A stretch of DNA of 64,000 bases, taken from an uncultured bacterium. GTDB taxonomy: Bacteria; Cyanobacteriota; Vampirovibrionia; Gastranaerophilales; Gastranaerophilaceae. Positions 24,930 to 34,596 of the stretch are shown here, in pieces (within the stretch, counting starts at the first letter, position 1; each line of letters begins with the position of its first letter). A program made the translations under genes and the position numbers. The notes beneath the pieces were generated by a model. It saw nothing but the letters and a program-made list of their open reading frames with translations. It did no database searches and was not told where the DNA came from. Location: assembly GCA_949283255.1 (NCBI GenBank), contig CASDRS010000014.1:1-64000 (forward strand), read 5' to 3'.

Positions 24930-26238
24930 TATGTGTACCCTCCGTTAGATTGTCGGGAGAAACAAGTTCGTCATCCCTTCTTTCAATCTTACCTCCTAAC
25001 AATCTTAACTTAGATTCAAAATTTTCGTATCCTCTATCTATATGATGTAGGTTTTCGATAACAGAATTGCCTTCAGCCATAAGAGCCGCAACAACAAGAG
25101 AAGCACCTGCTCTCAAGTCACTAGCTGCAACAACAGCACCTGTAAGCTTTTTAACACCTTTTACGATAGCGTGGTTTCTGTCTTGATGAATATCAGCACC
25201 CATTCTACGAAGCTCAGGAACTTGCATAAATCTGTTTTCGTACAAGCTTTCGGTAATAATACCAACACCGTTTGCCGTAGACAACAAAGCCATTGCCATA
25301 GACTGTAAATCCGTAGGGAATCCAGGATATGGCTGAGTTACAAAATTTATTGAGTTTAATCTGTTTTTGCAACTAACTTCTAATATTGTCGGTTCAACAA
25401 GTTTAATATTAGCGCCCATTTTCAATAATTTATCAGTAAAGAATGTCAAATGAGCAGGGAATACGTTCTTAATAATACCTTTGCCGCGAGTAGCGATAAT
25501 AGCTGACATATAAGTACCGGCTTCAATTCTATCCGGAATAGTTGTATATTCGATAGGATGAAGCTTATCAGCAGTAACCCCGTTAATAACAATTTCAGAA
25601 GTACCTGCACCATTTATGTCAGCACCCATTGCATTAAGGAAGTTTGCCAAATCAACGATTTCAGGTTCTTGAGCAGCATTTTGGATTCTTGTAGAACCTG
25701 TTGCCAAAGTCGCTGCAAGCATCAAGTTTTCTGTAGCACCAACAGATGGAACATCCAAATATATATCCGTTCCCACAAGCTTTGAAGCTTTAGCGTGAAC
25801 GTAACCGTTTTCAATTTTAATTTTGGCACCAAGAGCTTCCAAACCTTTTATGTGGAAATCAACTCTTCTTTCACCAATTGCACATCCGCCTGGAAGAGCA
25901 ACTATAGCTTCTCTACATCTTGACATCAAAGCACCAAGAATAATAAAAGAAGCTCTCATTTTGCTAACTAACTCATACTTTGCAGTAATGCTTGTAAGTT
26001 CTGTAGCATCAATAACAATAGACTTTTCTTTTTTATCATAAACCGTTTTAGCGCCAAGACCTTCTATAACGCTTAACATAACCTCAACATCAGTCAAGTC
26101 CGGAACATTATAAATCTTTGTAGCACCTTTAGCTAAAACTGCGGCAGCCATAAGTTTCAATACTGAGTTTTTAGCTCCGCCTATTTCGACTTCACCTCTT
26201 AGTGGGGTTCCTCCTTTTACATAAAATTTCTGTGTCAA
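24913..26238 (-). CDS. murA: UDP-N-acetylglucosamine 1-carboxyvinyltransferase
   Basis: Transfers enolpyruvate from PEP to UDP-GlcNAc, the first committed step of peptidoglycan synthesis. 441 aa. The N-terminal GGAKNSVLKLMAAA contains the catalytic Lys-Asn pair; the active-site Cys is Cys119 within PGGCAIGERRVD, so the enzyme is of the fosfomycin-sensitive Cys type rather than the Asp type. RRMGADI and DLRAGASLVVAAL are also present. It has about 20 extra C-terminal residues (ERRDDELVSPDNL) beyond the fold. GGAGG precedes the ATG. The RWYD-repeat gene follows in the same transcript. Confidence 0.95.
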   Translation of the reverse strand: MTQKFYVKGGTPLRGEVEIGGAKNSVLKLMAAAVLAKGATKIYNVPDLTDVEVMLSVIEGLGAKTVYDKKEKSIVIDATELTSITAKYELVSKMRASFIILGALMSRCREAIVALPGGCAIGERRVDFHIKGLEALGAKIKIENGYVHAKASKLVGTDIYLDVPSVGATENLMLAATLATGSTRIQNAAQEPEIVDLANFLNAMGADINGAGTSEIVINGVTADKLHPIEYTTIPDRIEAGTYMSAIIATRGKGIIKNVFPAHLTFFTDKLLKMGANIKLVEPTILEVSCKNRLNSINFVTQPYPGFPTDLQSMAMALLSTANGVGIITESLYENRFMQVPELRRMGADIHQDRNHAIVKGVKKLTGAVVAASDLRAGASLVVAALMAEGNSVIENLHHIDRGYENFESKLRLLGGKIERRDDELVSPDNLTEGTHNESYI

Positions 26239-26379
26239 TTTTCCTCCGGAACAATATACATATTAACCTTACACCATTATAATAATACAACTATAACCTT
26301 TTGATGTAAATAAGTTAAATAATGTAAAGTAAAATTTCCATACATTTTTCAACTTTTACATTTTAAGGTGTTTTTACAT

Positions 26380-26404
26380 AAAAAAAAGAGTCCTTAACGG
26401 ACTC
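26380..26404 (-). terminator. Terminator downstream of the XRE regulator
   Basis: GAGTCC (26388-26393), TTAAC, GGACTC (26399-26404). On the minus strand the stem is followed by eight T's (26387-26380). It lies about 95 nt past the stop at 26499. Confidence 0.8.
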
Positions 26405-26498
26405 GTGTTGGAATTAAGAATAGCTGGAAGTATGAAAAAGATTTAATTATATTTAACTTGTTACATATTCAATTTACAATTACCTAAATGGGTATAAA

Positions 26499-27071
26499 TT
26501 ATGAGTTAAGATGAACATACTTTTTGGCACAATCAAACATAGCATTTACCAATGCTGCATTTGCGTATATATTCATCCCGTTTGTTTCCAAAACTTGCTT
26601 AACTCGTTTTTCCCACATATTGTATATTTCGTCACTGTCCAAATCCAAGACCTGCGCTATCATAGTGAGTTCCTTGTAATCAATCGGTATAGGCAAACTG
26701 CCTCTCAAAATATCAACAATCTCAAGTCGTTTTTTACGCGGAAAAGATTTCAAAAAATTCACTACAGAAATCTTTTTGTCTTTCATTCTCTCTTTTAAAT
26801 ACTCGACAAACTCATCTATAATAATAGGCTCTTGAGGAATTTTGTATTCTTCAAAATTCTCAGGTTCAATCTCCATTACAGTGGCAATTCTCTCTAATGT
26901 AGTACCCCTTGTTGAAAACGGAATTGAATTGTCGATAAGATTGTATACATAAGATAAAGTTACCCCTATCATTTCTGCAAAATCTTTCTTATGCAATCCG
27001 TTTTTCTCTAAAAACTTTGCGACTTTCTCTGAACTTTTTTCTTGTATTATCGGTTTATTTTTAGCTTTCAT
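26499..27071 (-). CDS. XRE-family helix-turn-helix regulator
   Basis: 190 aa. The N-terminal HTH_3 (about 12-75) has the pattern KKDFAEMIGVTLSYVYNLI, a standard Cro/C1 recognition unit. A second, more divergent helical repeat (about 100-155, ISVVNFLKSFPRKKRLEIVDILRG) looks like a duplicated XRE-type fold in which the recognition helix is weak. The C-terminal ~30 residues are a further helix. GAGGAT is 8 nt upstream of the ATG. It stands alone, facing murA on one side and divergent from pth on the other. The ligand and targets are unknown. Confidence 0.8.
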   Translation of the reverse strand: MKAKNKPIIQEKSSEKVAKFLEKNGLHKKDFAEMIGVTLSYVYNLIDNSIPFSTRGTTLERIATVMEIEPENFEEYKIPQEPIIIDEFVEYLKERMKDKKISVVNFLKSFPRKKRLEIVDILRGSLPIPIDYKELTMIAQVLDLDSDEIYNMWEKRVKQVLETNGMNIYANAALVNAMFDCAKKYVHLNS

Positions 27072-27196
27072 AATCTTATCCTCACGTGTTTAGCATTTAT
27101 AAAATAAGTTCTATTTATCTTTTTGTTAAGCGCAAACATGGTATGTCATGACGGTAATATTTATTTGAGTTAAAATCATAAAAAAGAGGTATTAAC

Positions 27197-27751
27197 GTGA
27201 AATTAATAGCAGGTTTGGGAAATATTGGAGAAAAATATTGCTTTACCAGACACAACACGGGTTTTATGGTTGTCGACAGGTGGGCGCTTGAGGAAAATGC
27301 TTCCTTCAAACAGGACAGTAAATTAAAATGCTTCATGACGAAAATAAAATTCAATGGAGAAGATATCATCCTGATTAAACCAACCACATATATGAACCTC
27401 TCTGGAGAAGCTGTCAGAGCCGTCGCAGACTATTATAAAATCAAACTAGAAGATATTATAATAATCTATGATGACATCGCCCTAAACCTCGGTAAAATAA
27501 GGTTACGCGCTAACGGATCAGATGGCGGACATAACGGAATTAAATCGATAATTCAGCACTTAAATTCCAATAAATTTGACAGAATAAAAGTCGGAATAGG
27601 CCCGCAAATAGGCCCGTCAGAAAATTACGTGCTCCAGAATTTTTCAAAAACACAACTTGAAGAACTGAAACCTATACTGGATAAATCAATTGATGCAACA
27701 AAATCTATTATCACTGATGGAATGGAAAAATCCCAAAATAAGTTTAACTGA
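27197..27751 (+). CDS. pth: Peptidyl-tRNA hydrolase
   Basis: Releases tRNA from stalled peptidyl-tRNA. 184 aa. GTG start at 27197 behind AAAGAGGT. The N-terminal LIAGLGNIGEKY..TRHNTGF contains the catalytic His19; KPTTYMNLSGEAV and DDIALNLGKIRLR..GSDGGHNGI are the family's substrate-binding and active-site blocks. It ends in a shared bidirectional terminator. Unlike in many genomes, rplY/ctc is not next to it. Confidence 0.95.
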   Translation: MKLIAGLGNIGEKYCFTRHNTGFMVVDRWALEENASFKQDSKLKCFMTKIKFNGEDIILIKPTTYMNLSGEAVRAVADYYKIKLEDIIIIYDDIALNLGKIRLRANGSDGGHNGIKSIIQHLNSNKFDRIKVGIGPQIGPSENYVLQNFSKTQLEELKPILDKSIDATKSIITDGMEKSQNKFN

Positions 27752-27781
27752 TAATACCATTTTAAAATGGAATTTTAGCAC

Positions 27782-27814
27782 AAAAAAACAGCCTCTGATT
27801 GGAGGCTGTTTTTT
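27782..27814. terminator. Bidirectional terminator between pth and the HEAT gene
   Basis: ACAGCCTC (27788-27795), TGATTG loop, GAGGCTGT (27802-27809), with an A-tract to the left and a T-tract to the right. Serves both convergent genes. Confidence 0.85.
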
Positions 27815-27829
27815 CAGTAAATGTTATAA

Positions 27830-28687
27830 CTAAAACGTTGCAACAGGTTTTTTCTGAGCAGTTGCGCCAGGAATTGATTGCCAATTTGCAGCCATAATCT
27901 TCTTAAACGATTTCAAAGCAGTATCTTCTAATTCACCAAGTTCTTCAGCTTCCATAATCAATTCTCTCAATGGAAGCAAAGCTCTTTGGTCACGAAGAAC
28001 ACCCAATGCTGCTGCAGCACCTGCTCTAACCAATTCGTTTTCGTTACGGTTTTTCATTACATCGATCAATGCAGGAACAGCCTTTGTATCATTCAATTTA
28101 CCTAAAGATGTTACTGCATAAATTCTAACGTTAACCCACTCGTCATACAACATATTAATAACTTTATCAACAGCTTTTTTGTTACCAATTTCACCTAATG
28201 CTCTTGTTGCATCGCATCTTACATTAACTTTTTCGTGATCCAATGATGCGATTAAAGCATCTGTAGCAACATCACCAATTTCAATCAAAGCATCAGTAGC
28301 TGTAATACATACTTGAGGGTTTTCATCATTTAAAGCCTCTACTAGAGGTTCTACAACAACAGCACCGCCCAAACGTCCTAATGCACGTGCAGCACGAACA
28401 CGAACGTCAACGTTTCTGTCTTCTCTTAAAGATTCAATCAAGTGTAAAGTAGCTTTCGAATCACCCAGTTCACCTAATGCTCTTGCAGCATACAAACGAA
28501 CTGAACCGTTTTTATCGTGTTTTAAAACGTCAATTAATGGTTCAACAGCCTTCGAATCTCCCATTTCACCGAGAATCCTTGCTGCGTTATACCTTACTTT
28601 TTCTGAATTGCTTGTTTTCAAATCTGTCAACAATTCATCAAATGTTTTCTTAACTTGTTTTTTCTTACTGTTCACACTAATTGTCAT
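27830..28687 (-). CDS. HEAT-repeat (PBS-lyase-like) protein
   Basis: 285 aa composed of about seven HEAT-type repeats of roughly 31 residues: for example VRYNAARILGEMGDSKAVEPLIDVL, VRLYAARALGELGDSKATLHLIESL, VRVRAARALGRLGG. This is the PBS lyase HEAT-like pattern abundant in Cyanobacteria, where some members attach bilins; others only mediate protein contacts. No phycobilisome gene is nearby, so a scaffold role is more likely. GGAGG is 7 nt before the ATG. The upstream region carries a motif shared with the aroQ upstream region (28779-28809). Confidence 0.85.
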   Translation of the reverse strand: MTISVNSKKKQVKKTFDELLTDLKTSNSEKVRYNAARILGEMGDSKAVEPLIDVLKHDKNGSVRLYAARALGELGDSKATLHLIESLREDRNVDVRVRAARALGRLGGAVVVEPLVEALNDENPQVCITATDALIEIGDVATDALIASLDHEKVNVRCDATRALGEIGNKKAVDKVINMLYDEWVNVRIYAVTSLGKLNDTKAVPALIDVMKNRNENELVRAGAAAALGVLRDQRALLPLRELIMEAEELGELEDTALKSFKKIMAANWQSIPGATAQKKPVATF

Positions 28688-29021
28688 TTACATTCCTCCG
28701 ACACATAATAACTTTCACACCTACACTCTTATATAAAGATTTTTGTGTGAAATTTATTGCCTCTTTTACTTGTATATGTTAACTAATTGTAACAATATTT
28801 ATTAACCTTTTTTCTTTATCACCTTTGACTGCCTGATATCTAGGGGTTAGGCAACCATCCATAAAGGGTACACTCAACACTTTATATTTTTATAGTAACA
28901 CATGTTTCAAATTATTACATGGGTAATATGTATTATTTGATATTTTTTAATGATTGTTTTTTTAATATAATGTTAAATTCAATTATATACAGGTGTTTTT
29001 TGTAACATAACTTTACATATA
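28688..29021. other. 334-bp intergenic region
   Basis: No ORF of note. It includes the promoter region of the HEAT gene, the shared motif 28779-28809, a small inverted repeat TGCCT (28830-28834)/AGGCA (28849-28853) within a relatively G-rich stretch, a palindromic TTACATGGGTAA (28915-28926) that also occurs at 23918, and the 3' flank of the histidine kinase gene. I could not match it to a known riboswitch. Confidence 0.5.
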
Positions 29022-30680
29022 CTACTTACTATGGATAGTAATAATAAACTCGCTACCCTTCCCAACCTCACTATTTACAATAATTTCACCTTTATGTTTT
29101 TCTATAATTTTCGAACAAATCGCCAAGCCCAATCCTGTCCCGACTCCTACACCTTTTGTTGTATAACCAACTGTGAAAATTTTTGAAATTTCGTCTTTTG
29201 AAATTCCTTTTCCGGTGTCTTTTATGCTCACAGTCAAAGTTTCGCCCTGATAATTTGTTGAAATTGTGATAGTTCCTTTTCCTTCTATCGCTTGACAAGC
29301 ATTTATCAAAATATTTGTAAAGACCTGATTTAACATATTCGGGTAACACCTTATCAGAGGCAAGTTTCCGTAGTTTTTCACTATTTCTATTCGATTTTTT
29401 GTTTCGTGTCTTATAAGATCCAAAGTTAGATCAAGTTCTTTATTTATATCTGCTTCCTGTAGTTCTGCTTCATCCAACCTTACAAATTTTTTCAATGAGT
29501 AAACCATATTAGAAATTCGCTGAATTGCTTCATTATCAATTTGGTTGATTTCTTGCATTATATCTGCAATTTCAGGATCTGTAATTTGCGGAATAAGCTT
29601 TGCCAAAAGTCCGTTATTTGACTTGATTGAAGCAACAGGAGTATTGATTTCATGAGCAACACCTGCAACCAGCTGACCTAACGATGCCATTTTCTCTGAA
29701 TTAATTAATTGCAGTTGAGTATCTTTTAATTCTTTAAGAGTATGTTTTAGTTCTTTTACTGTTTGTATATTTTTCTGATACAATTCTGCCCTTATAATTG
29801 CGTTACCCAATTGGAAAGAAATCGCTTCAAGAATTTCCAATTCTTCACTCATCTCCCGCTTTTGATAACTAAGCAAAACTATCACGCCGACAAGCTTTTG
29901 AAGATGAAAGACCGGAACTATTACTCGCATTATTGGCTGCTTAAACGGTTTAGCATCGACATATTCTTTCAGAACATGAGTAACCGATATTTTCATATCC
30001 TGTATAGTATGAAAAGTTTTGTCATCAAAGGCTATCAGGTCATTTTTTGACAGTCGTTTTCTGCCATAAATTTCTTCTACTTTAAATTTTCCTCCATCGC
30101 TTGAAGCATAATAAGCTTTAAATGCTCCAAACATTGAAGCTAATTCACTGAGGGCTGATTGGAGAATTTTTGAAATATCCATCGACTCTCTTATTGTGTT
30201 AGAAACTTTATTTATCAAAGCAATTCTTATAGCTTGAGATTGTGCTTTTTGTTTTATGTTTAATAAATCCTCATTCTCTTCTTTTAACTTTTCACAATCC
30301 TGTTTTAACTTCTCATTCTGTTTTTTTTCAAATTCCAAAAGTCTCTGGGCACTCACATCAGAAAAGAATAATATTGAATAAAAGCCTTTTTTAAGAACCG
30401 TCAAATCATAATAATATATTTTTCCACTCTCTTCCTGATAAGAAACGCAAGCAAAAAAGTTCTCGTGCGAACTCAGCGCATGAAAGATGGGAGAATAGTT
30501 TTCAAGATTTTCACTATTTAGTGGACAAATATTAAAATTAGTATTATGAGAAAACTTTTTTAAATCAACAAAATTTTTAAACCAACGCTTAAAAGTATAG
30601 TTTTGATAAACTACATCCCCTTTTTTATTGACAATTATTACAGCATCCCTAAACTGATTAAAAATATCAAATTTTTTCAT
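29022..30680 (-). CDS. Hybrid-sensing histidine kinase with PAS and GAF domains
   Basis: 552 aa, no transmembrane segment. A PAS-like N-terminus (1-105) is followed by a coiled coil (about 110-150), a GAF domain (155-298), a second coiled coil, then HisKA (330-395) and HATPase_c (440-552). The H-box is GVAHEINTP with His343; N-box QVFTNILINACQAI, G1 DTGKGI and G2 GVGTGLGLAI are all intact, so it is an active kinase of the NtrB/cyanobacterial type. I choose ATG 30680: TATAAT lies 6 nt upstream, implying a leaderless transcript. No response regulator is adjacent; the orphan at 2779 is a candidate partner in this window. Confidence 0.9.
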   Translation of the reverse strand: MKKFDIFNQFRDAVIIVNKKGDVVYQNYTFKRWFKNFVDLKKFSHNTNFNICPLNSENLENYSPIFHALSSHENFFACVSYQEESGKIYYYDLTVLKKGFYSILFFSDVSAQRLLEFEKKQNEKLKQDCEKLKEENEDLLNIKQKAQSQAIRIALINKVSNTIRESMDISKILQSALSELASMFGAFKAYYASSDGGKFKVEEIYGRKRLSKNDLIAFDDKTFHTIQDMKISVTHVLKEYVDAKPFKQPIMRVIVPVFHLQKLVGVIVLLSYQKREMSEELEILEAISFQLGNAIIRAELYQKNIQTVKELKHTLKELKDTQLQLINSEKMASLGQLVAGVAHEINTPVASIKSNNGLLAKLIPQITDPEIADIMQEINQIDNEAIQRISNMVYSLKKFVRLDEAELQEADINKELDLTLDLIRHETKNRIEIVKNYGNLPLIRCYPNMLNQVFTNILINACQAIEGKGTITISTNYQGETLTVSIKDTGKGISKDEISKIFTVGYTTKGVGVGTGLGLAICSKIIEKHKGEIIVNSEVGKGSEFIITIHSK

Positions 30681-30686
30681 AATCAT

Positions 30687-30695
30687 ATTATATCA
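30687..30695 (-). promoter_or_regulatory. Extended -10 promoter of a leaderless histidine kinase gene
   Basis: Minus-strand TGATATAAT ends 6 nt before ATG 30680. No ribosome binding site is present between them. Confidence 0.6.
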
Positions 30696-30755
30696 TTACA
30701 CAGAAAACATGTCACCAATATTACTTCTCAAGTTATTATTACGCGTTTATTATAG

Positions 30756-30761
30756 TATAAT
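30756..30761 (+). promoter_or_regulatory. -10 element giving a leaderless ruvC mRNA
   Basis: TATAAT (30756-30761) is separated from ATG 30768 by exactly 6 nt (AAAACT). Transcription should begin at the start codon. Confidence 0.6.
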
Positions 30762-30767
30762 AAAACT

Positions 30768-31235
30768 ATGAAAATTTTAGGCATAGATCCCGGCATGGCT
30801 ATCGTCGGATATTCCATCTTAGATTTTGACGGAAAGAATTATGAATTAATATCTTCGGGCTCCATTCAGACCAAAAAAGGAAGCCGAGAATCCGCAAGAC
30901 TTTTGGAAATTTTTCAAGATATGACAACTATTGTCGAAACTTACAAACCAGATGTTGCGGCAATAGAAAAACTGTTTTTCGTTCACAACCAAACTACAGT
31001 CATGCCTGTAGCCCACGCCCGCGGAGTAATCCTAACAGTTCTTGAGCAGTTCCAAATCCCGATATACGAATATACTCCGATGGAAGTAAAGAAAGTCTTA
31101 ACCGGATACGGACGAGCTGAGAAAAAAGAAGTCGAGCAAATGGTCAAATTTACACTTGGAACAGAAACTCTGCCAAAACTTGATGACACAGTAGACTCTA
31201 TTGCCATTGCAATTTGCTACAGCAGATCAGTTTAA
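30768..31235 (+). CDS. ruvC: Holliday junction endonuclease RuvC
   Basis: Resolves four-way junctions in recombination. 155 aa. The four acidic residues of the RNase H-like active site are visible: Asp7 (ILGIDPG), Glu67 (AAIEKLFF), Asp140 and Asp143 (LDDTVDSIAIAI). ruvA and ruvB are not adjacent. The 3' end overlaps the convergent GH57 gene by 4 nt. There is no Shine-Dalgarno site; the -10 element lies 6 nt before the ATG. Confidence 0.95.
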   Translation: MKILGIDPGMAIVGYSILDFDGKNYELISSGSIQTKKGSRESARLLEIFQDMTTIVETYKPDVAAIEKLFFVHNQTTVMPVAHARGVILTVLEQFQIPIYEYTPMEVKKVLTGYGRAEKKEVEQMVKFTLGTETLPKLDDTVDSIAIAICYSRSV

Positions 31236-33466
31236 TCACGCTTTATGTTCAAAAGCATTTCGTTTGGAATAAACACATCATTAACGCCAATAGCAGCATT
31301 AATAAATACAAATTCCATATTCTCGTTATAGCCTATATCCAAATTAGAAAACGGTATTTTTAAATCAAGAGTCTTACCTAAAACAGACGTAATTTCCTTT
31401 GGACTTTCCAAAACCCACAAATTCCCAGGAATAGATTTTATCAGTCTTAATAATCTGAGCTCTCCACCCCTTACAGAAATTTGTATCTCATTATGGAAAC
31501 GCTGTTTTGTTATCGGCAAAATATTTTCAGTCTTATTTATTAATCTGATTGGAGACAAAGAATGTTTCTTTGAAGAGTTTCTCGTATAAATATACATCTG
31601 GTATGTTCTTTCAGTATTACGAACATTCTCCCTTACATAATCATTTATGTAAAATCTCAGATAAAAATTATCTTTGTCATACCCGAAACAAATCCTGTCA
31701 AAAAACTTATTTTCCTTCAGTACAGGTCCGTCAGGAATATCTATACAACCGGCATTAAGCCAAGAATCATCATTAAGATTGTCCACACCATCAATTAAAG
31801 GTTTTATTTCGCCCTTCGGATATCTCGAAGGTTTTGTGATAACAGATGACAACGGCAAATCCAAATACTCAGGATATTCCAAATCCAAATATGTATATAT
31901 ATTTTTCAAATGCTCTCTAAATAGATAATCAAATATATTATCACGCCCTGAATCATTTGGCTCACCATACCACCAGAACCAATCACTACCCTCACAGATA
32001 AACAACTCTTTTCGGGCAAGCTCAATATTCGGGTGCATAGGATTTTCTTTTACAAACTTTGAAAAATCATCACGGACATTCTTCAAATACTGCCAAGCCA
32101 AATTCTTTACAGGCTCATCTATCCAAAGCTTAAAATTCCTGTTAATCCAAGAACCGGATTTTATTTTATTCAAAGGTTTCGGAAACTTTTCTTTATCCAA
32201 ATAATCACTTATCAAAACTGTTTCCAACGAATCATCGTCATCTATTAACTTATAAAGTGTCCTCAAAAATACAATTCCGTCATCAGGATAATTTTCCCAA
32301 CAATTTTCACCATCCATAGCTATTGTTAATAAATGGCTGTCATCAGGAGAAGCTAGAAGCTTGCTCTGCATAACCTTAATTCTCTCATACAAATCCTTCG
32401 CAGCAAGCTCAGAATCATAATTCGGATATTCAAATCCTATCAAATTAGAAATCATTGAATTTCTAAAAATTATCTTCAAACCATTTTTATATTCGTAAGT
32501 TTTAAGTAAATGATAAGGCTCTTCCAAATACCCCTTAAAATCTCTTACAAATTCAAAATTTATAGAATTAGCTAAAATTCCCTCATCAGAAATTGTCCAG
32601 TCTAAACCTACACTCTTGAATAAATCCAACTCTTTCGGGCTTACACAATGCTCCGACGGCCACATTCCTCTCGGACGCTTTCCAATAAGTTCCTCTACTC
32701 TATCCAATGCCGAAACTGTCTGCATTTTGGCATCCAATTCCATTTTCAAATCCGAAGGCAACCCCTCACTATTAGATATCTTGATAGATTTGATATCCAA
32801 CAATATAGGCAAAATTGGATGATAATAAGGGCTAGTTGTTACTTCAACCTTACCTTCAGCTACATATTTGCGATACTCCGGAATTATACGCCTTATAATC
32901 TCACGCTGAAGCTCGATAATTTTTTGTCTATCCTTAAGAGTATATCTTTTACCTTTTTTAAATAACTTTCTAAGCTCAGGATACTCCTGCTTATAGGAAG
33001 GATCAAACCAGACAAGATTAAATAACGCCATCAAGTCCGAATACTCTTCATCACTAAACGCAGAAATATCAAGCTCGGACATACTCTGACGTTTCTGAAA
33101 CAATTTATTATACTGAGGATACGGATAAATCATCGTCTTGTAATTCGCATCAAAAAAGTTATTTAAAATAAACTCCTTATCCTCAGGATTAAGTTCCTCA
33201 ACAGGAGTAACAGTTAATCTTGAATGCAAATCATGCGCTCCTCTTTCTCCATAATCAATTAACGCATCAAGCAGAACAGGAACTATATTTACATTAACCT
33301 TTATGTCCTTGTAATTATCCAGAATAGTAATCATATCCAGATAATCTTTAACCGCATGCAGTCTTACCCAAGCCATCAAATAATCACCGTCAGGCGATAG
33401 TTGGTATACCGGCTGATGCATATGCCAGTAAAACGCAATTGACAACTTTTTAGTTTGACTCATCAT
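31232..33466 (-). CDS. Glycoside hydrolase family 57 protein
   Basis: 744 aa. HMHQP (15-19) is the first GH57 motif. The nucleophile-bearing block GMWPSE has Glu272, and the acid/base block AMDGENCWE has Asp385. Members are alpha-amylases, 4-alpha-glucanotransferases or branching enzymes. A C-terminal ~180-residue beta-rich region (from about 560) may bind carbohydrate. It follows the glycosyltransferase with a 22-nt gap, so the two are one operon. Together they fit storage-glucan (glycogen) metabolism, with GH57 remodelling and the GT4 perhaps extending or decorating; the precise reaction cannot be read from the sequence. No signal peptide, so cytoplasmic. Confidence 0.85.
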   Translation of the reverse strand: MMSQTKKLSIAFYWHMHQPVYQLSPDGDYLMAWVRLHAVKDYLDMITILDNYKDIKVNVNIVPVLLDALIDYGERGAHDLHSRLTVTPVEELNPEDKEFILNNFFDANYKTMIYPYPQYNKLFQKRQSMSELDISAFSDEEYSDLMALFNLVWFDPSYKQEYPELRKLFKKGKRYTLKDRQKIIELQREIIRRIIPEYRKYVAEGKVEVTTSPYYHPILPILLDIKSIKISNSEGLPSDLKMELDAKMQTVSALDRVEELIGKRPRGMWPSEHCVSPKELDLFKSVGLDWTISDEGILANSINFEFVRDFKGYLEEPYHLLKTYEYKNGLKIIFRNSMISNLIGFEYPNYDSELAAKDLYERIKVMQSKLLASPDDSHLLTIAMDGENCWENYPDDGIVFLRTLYKLIDDDDSLETVLISDYLDKEKFPKPLNKIKSGSWINRNFKLWIDEPVKNLAWQYLKNVRDDFSKFVKENPMHPNIELARKELFICEGSDWFWWYGEPNDSGRDNIFDYLFREHLKNIYTYLDLEYPEYLDLPLSSVITKPSRYPKGEIKPLIDGVDNLNDDSWLNAGCIDIPDGPVLKENKFFDRICFGYDKDNFYLRFYINDYVRENVRNTERTYQMYIYTRNSSKKHSLSPIRLINKTENILPITKQRFHNEIQISVRGGELRLLRLIKSIPGNLWVLESPKEITSVLGKTLDLKIPFSNLDIGYNENMEFVFINAAIGVNDVFIPNEMLLNIKRD

Positions 33467-33488
33467 AGGATTTCTTAACTCCGTGCAA

Positions 33489-34580
33489 TTAAATTATATC
33501 ATTAAAACCAAATTTGTGAATATTATCTAAATATGCTTTACTGCAAACCTTTTGCGTATATTGCCTTATAGTTTCAAGCGAATTTGCTCGTATATCGGAA
33601 AGTTTTTCGCGACGACAATTCTTTATCTTCAAAAACAGATTTCGTATTGAACCGGCATCAGGCAATACAGTAAAACCATTCACCCCATCTTGGATAATTC
33701 CATCAATACCATCATTTTTTGTACACACAACAATACATCCGCTTGCCATCGCCTCTAAATATACCATCCCAAATGTTTCTCCAACACTTGGCAAAACAAA
33801 TATATCAGATTTCCTCATCTCATCAAGAACCTTTTCATTAGGCAATCGCCCAAGGAATTTCACATTTTTATCCAAATCTTCAAGGTTTTTGCGCTCTTTT
33901 CCATCCCCAATGACAGTCAGCTCAATATTATCAAACCCTTTTAACGCCAAAATTAATTTATCAATATTTTTGCGTTTCTTAAAATTGGCACAAGTCACAA
34001 CCCTGAGAGATTGCGAATTAATTTCATGAGAAAATTTATTTATAATATATTTTTCATCCACCCCGGATGGTGCAACAAAAGTTTTTTCTTCAAATTCCGG
34101 ATATAAACTCAGCAGCTTATCTTTTATTACATACGAACGACAAGCTATGGCTCTGGCATTTCTCAACGCCTTCAATAATTTAGGCTTAAAATAAATCCTA
34201 TACACAGGACTTGTGAGCACTACCAAATCTGAAACATGGACTCCGGCCACAAACGGTACCCCTAACTTATCAGCAAACAAAATCCCTGATGGCATGTGAG
34301 CAATAACAATATCATAATGCTCATTAAATATATTCTTTGCCCTATTTTTTACATTTCCCATAAACGGTAATAAATAATTTGCATTAAAAACTCCATCATA
34401 TTGACCTGTCTGATAAAAAGGCTTTTTTCTGATAAATGAATTTAACAAAAAATTTGGCTTTAGAACAGTAACGCTATGCCCTAACTCTTTCCACTCCTTA
34501 ACAAAATTATATAAAGTTCTGGGTGTCGTTTTCTCCGAACTTTTGACCGGATATAAATCACTTATAAAAAGAATTTTCAT
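33489..34580 (-). CDS. GT4-type glycosyltransferase
   Basis: 363 aa with a GT-B fold. The C-terminal half has the E-x7-E donor-binding motif (Glu268 and Glu276 in VGETFGMVYLEAM) and a GDG loop (about 225). The N-terminus ILFISDLYPVKSSE is typical of group 1 transferases. First gene of a two-gene unit with GH57. The promoter overlaps the rplL terminator: minus-strand TGCTAAAAT ends 6 nt before ATG 34580, so the mRNA appears leaderless and the -35 region would lie in the hairpin. Acceptor and donor unknown; glycogen synthase-like or lipopolysaccharide-type transfer are both possible. Confidence 0.8.
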   Translation of the reverse strand: MKILFISDLYPVKSSEKTTPRTLYNFVKEWKELGHSVTVLKPNFLLNSFIRKKPFYQTGQYDGVFNANYLLPFMGNVKNRAKNIFNEHYDIVIAHMPSGILFADKLGVPFVAGVHVSDLVVLTSPVYRIYFKPKLLKALRNARAIACRSYVIKDKLLSLYPEFEEKTFVAPSGVDEKYIINKFSHEINSQSLRVVTCANFKKRKNIDKLILALKGFDNIELTVIGDGKERKNLEDLDKNVKFLGRLPNEKVLDEMRKSDIFVLPSVGETFGMVYLEAMASGCIVVCTKNDGIDGIIQDGVNGFTVLPDAGSIRNLFLKIKNCRREKLSDIRANSLETIRQYTQKVCSKAYLDNIHKFGFNDII

Positions 34581-34586
34581 ACACAG

Positions 34587-34595
34587 ATTTTAGCA
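34587..34595 (-). promoter_or_regulatory. Extended -10 promoter adjoining the rplL terminator
   Basis: Minus-strand TGCTAAAAT (34595-34587), 6 nt before ATG 34580. It begins right after the T-tract of the terminator at 34597-34630. Confidence 0.55.
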
Positions 34596-34596
34596 T

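Noticed and set aside
28821-28875. G-rich segment with TGCCT/AGGCA, tested as a riboswitch
   Set aside because: I could not match it to c-di-GMP, cobalamin, TPP or other consensus; stem is only 5 bp.
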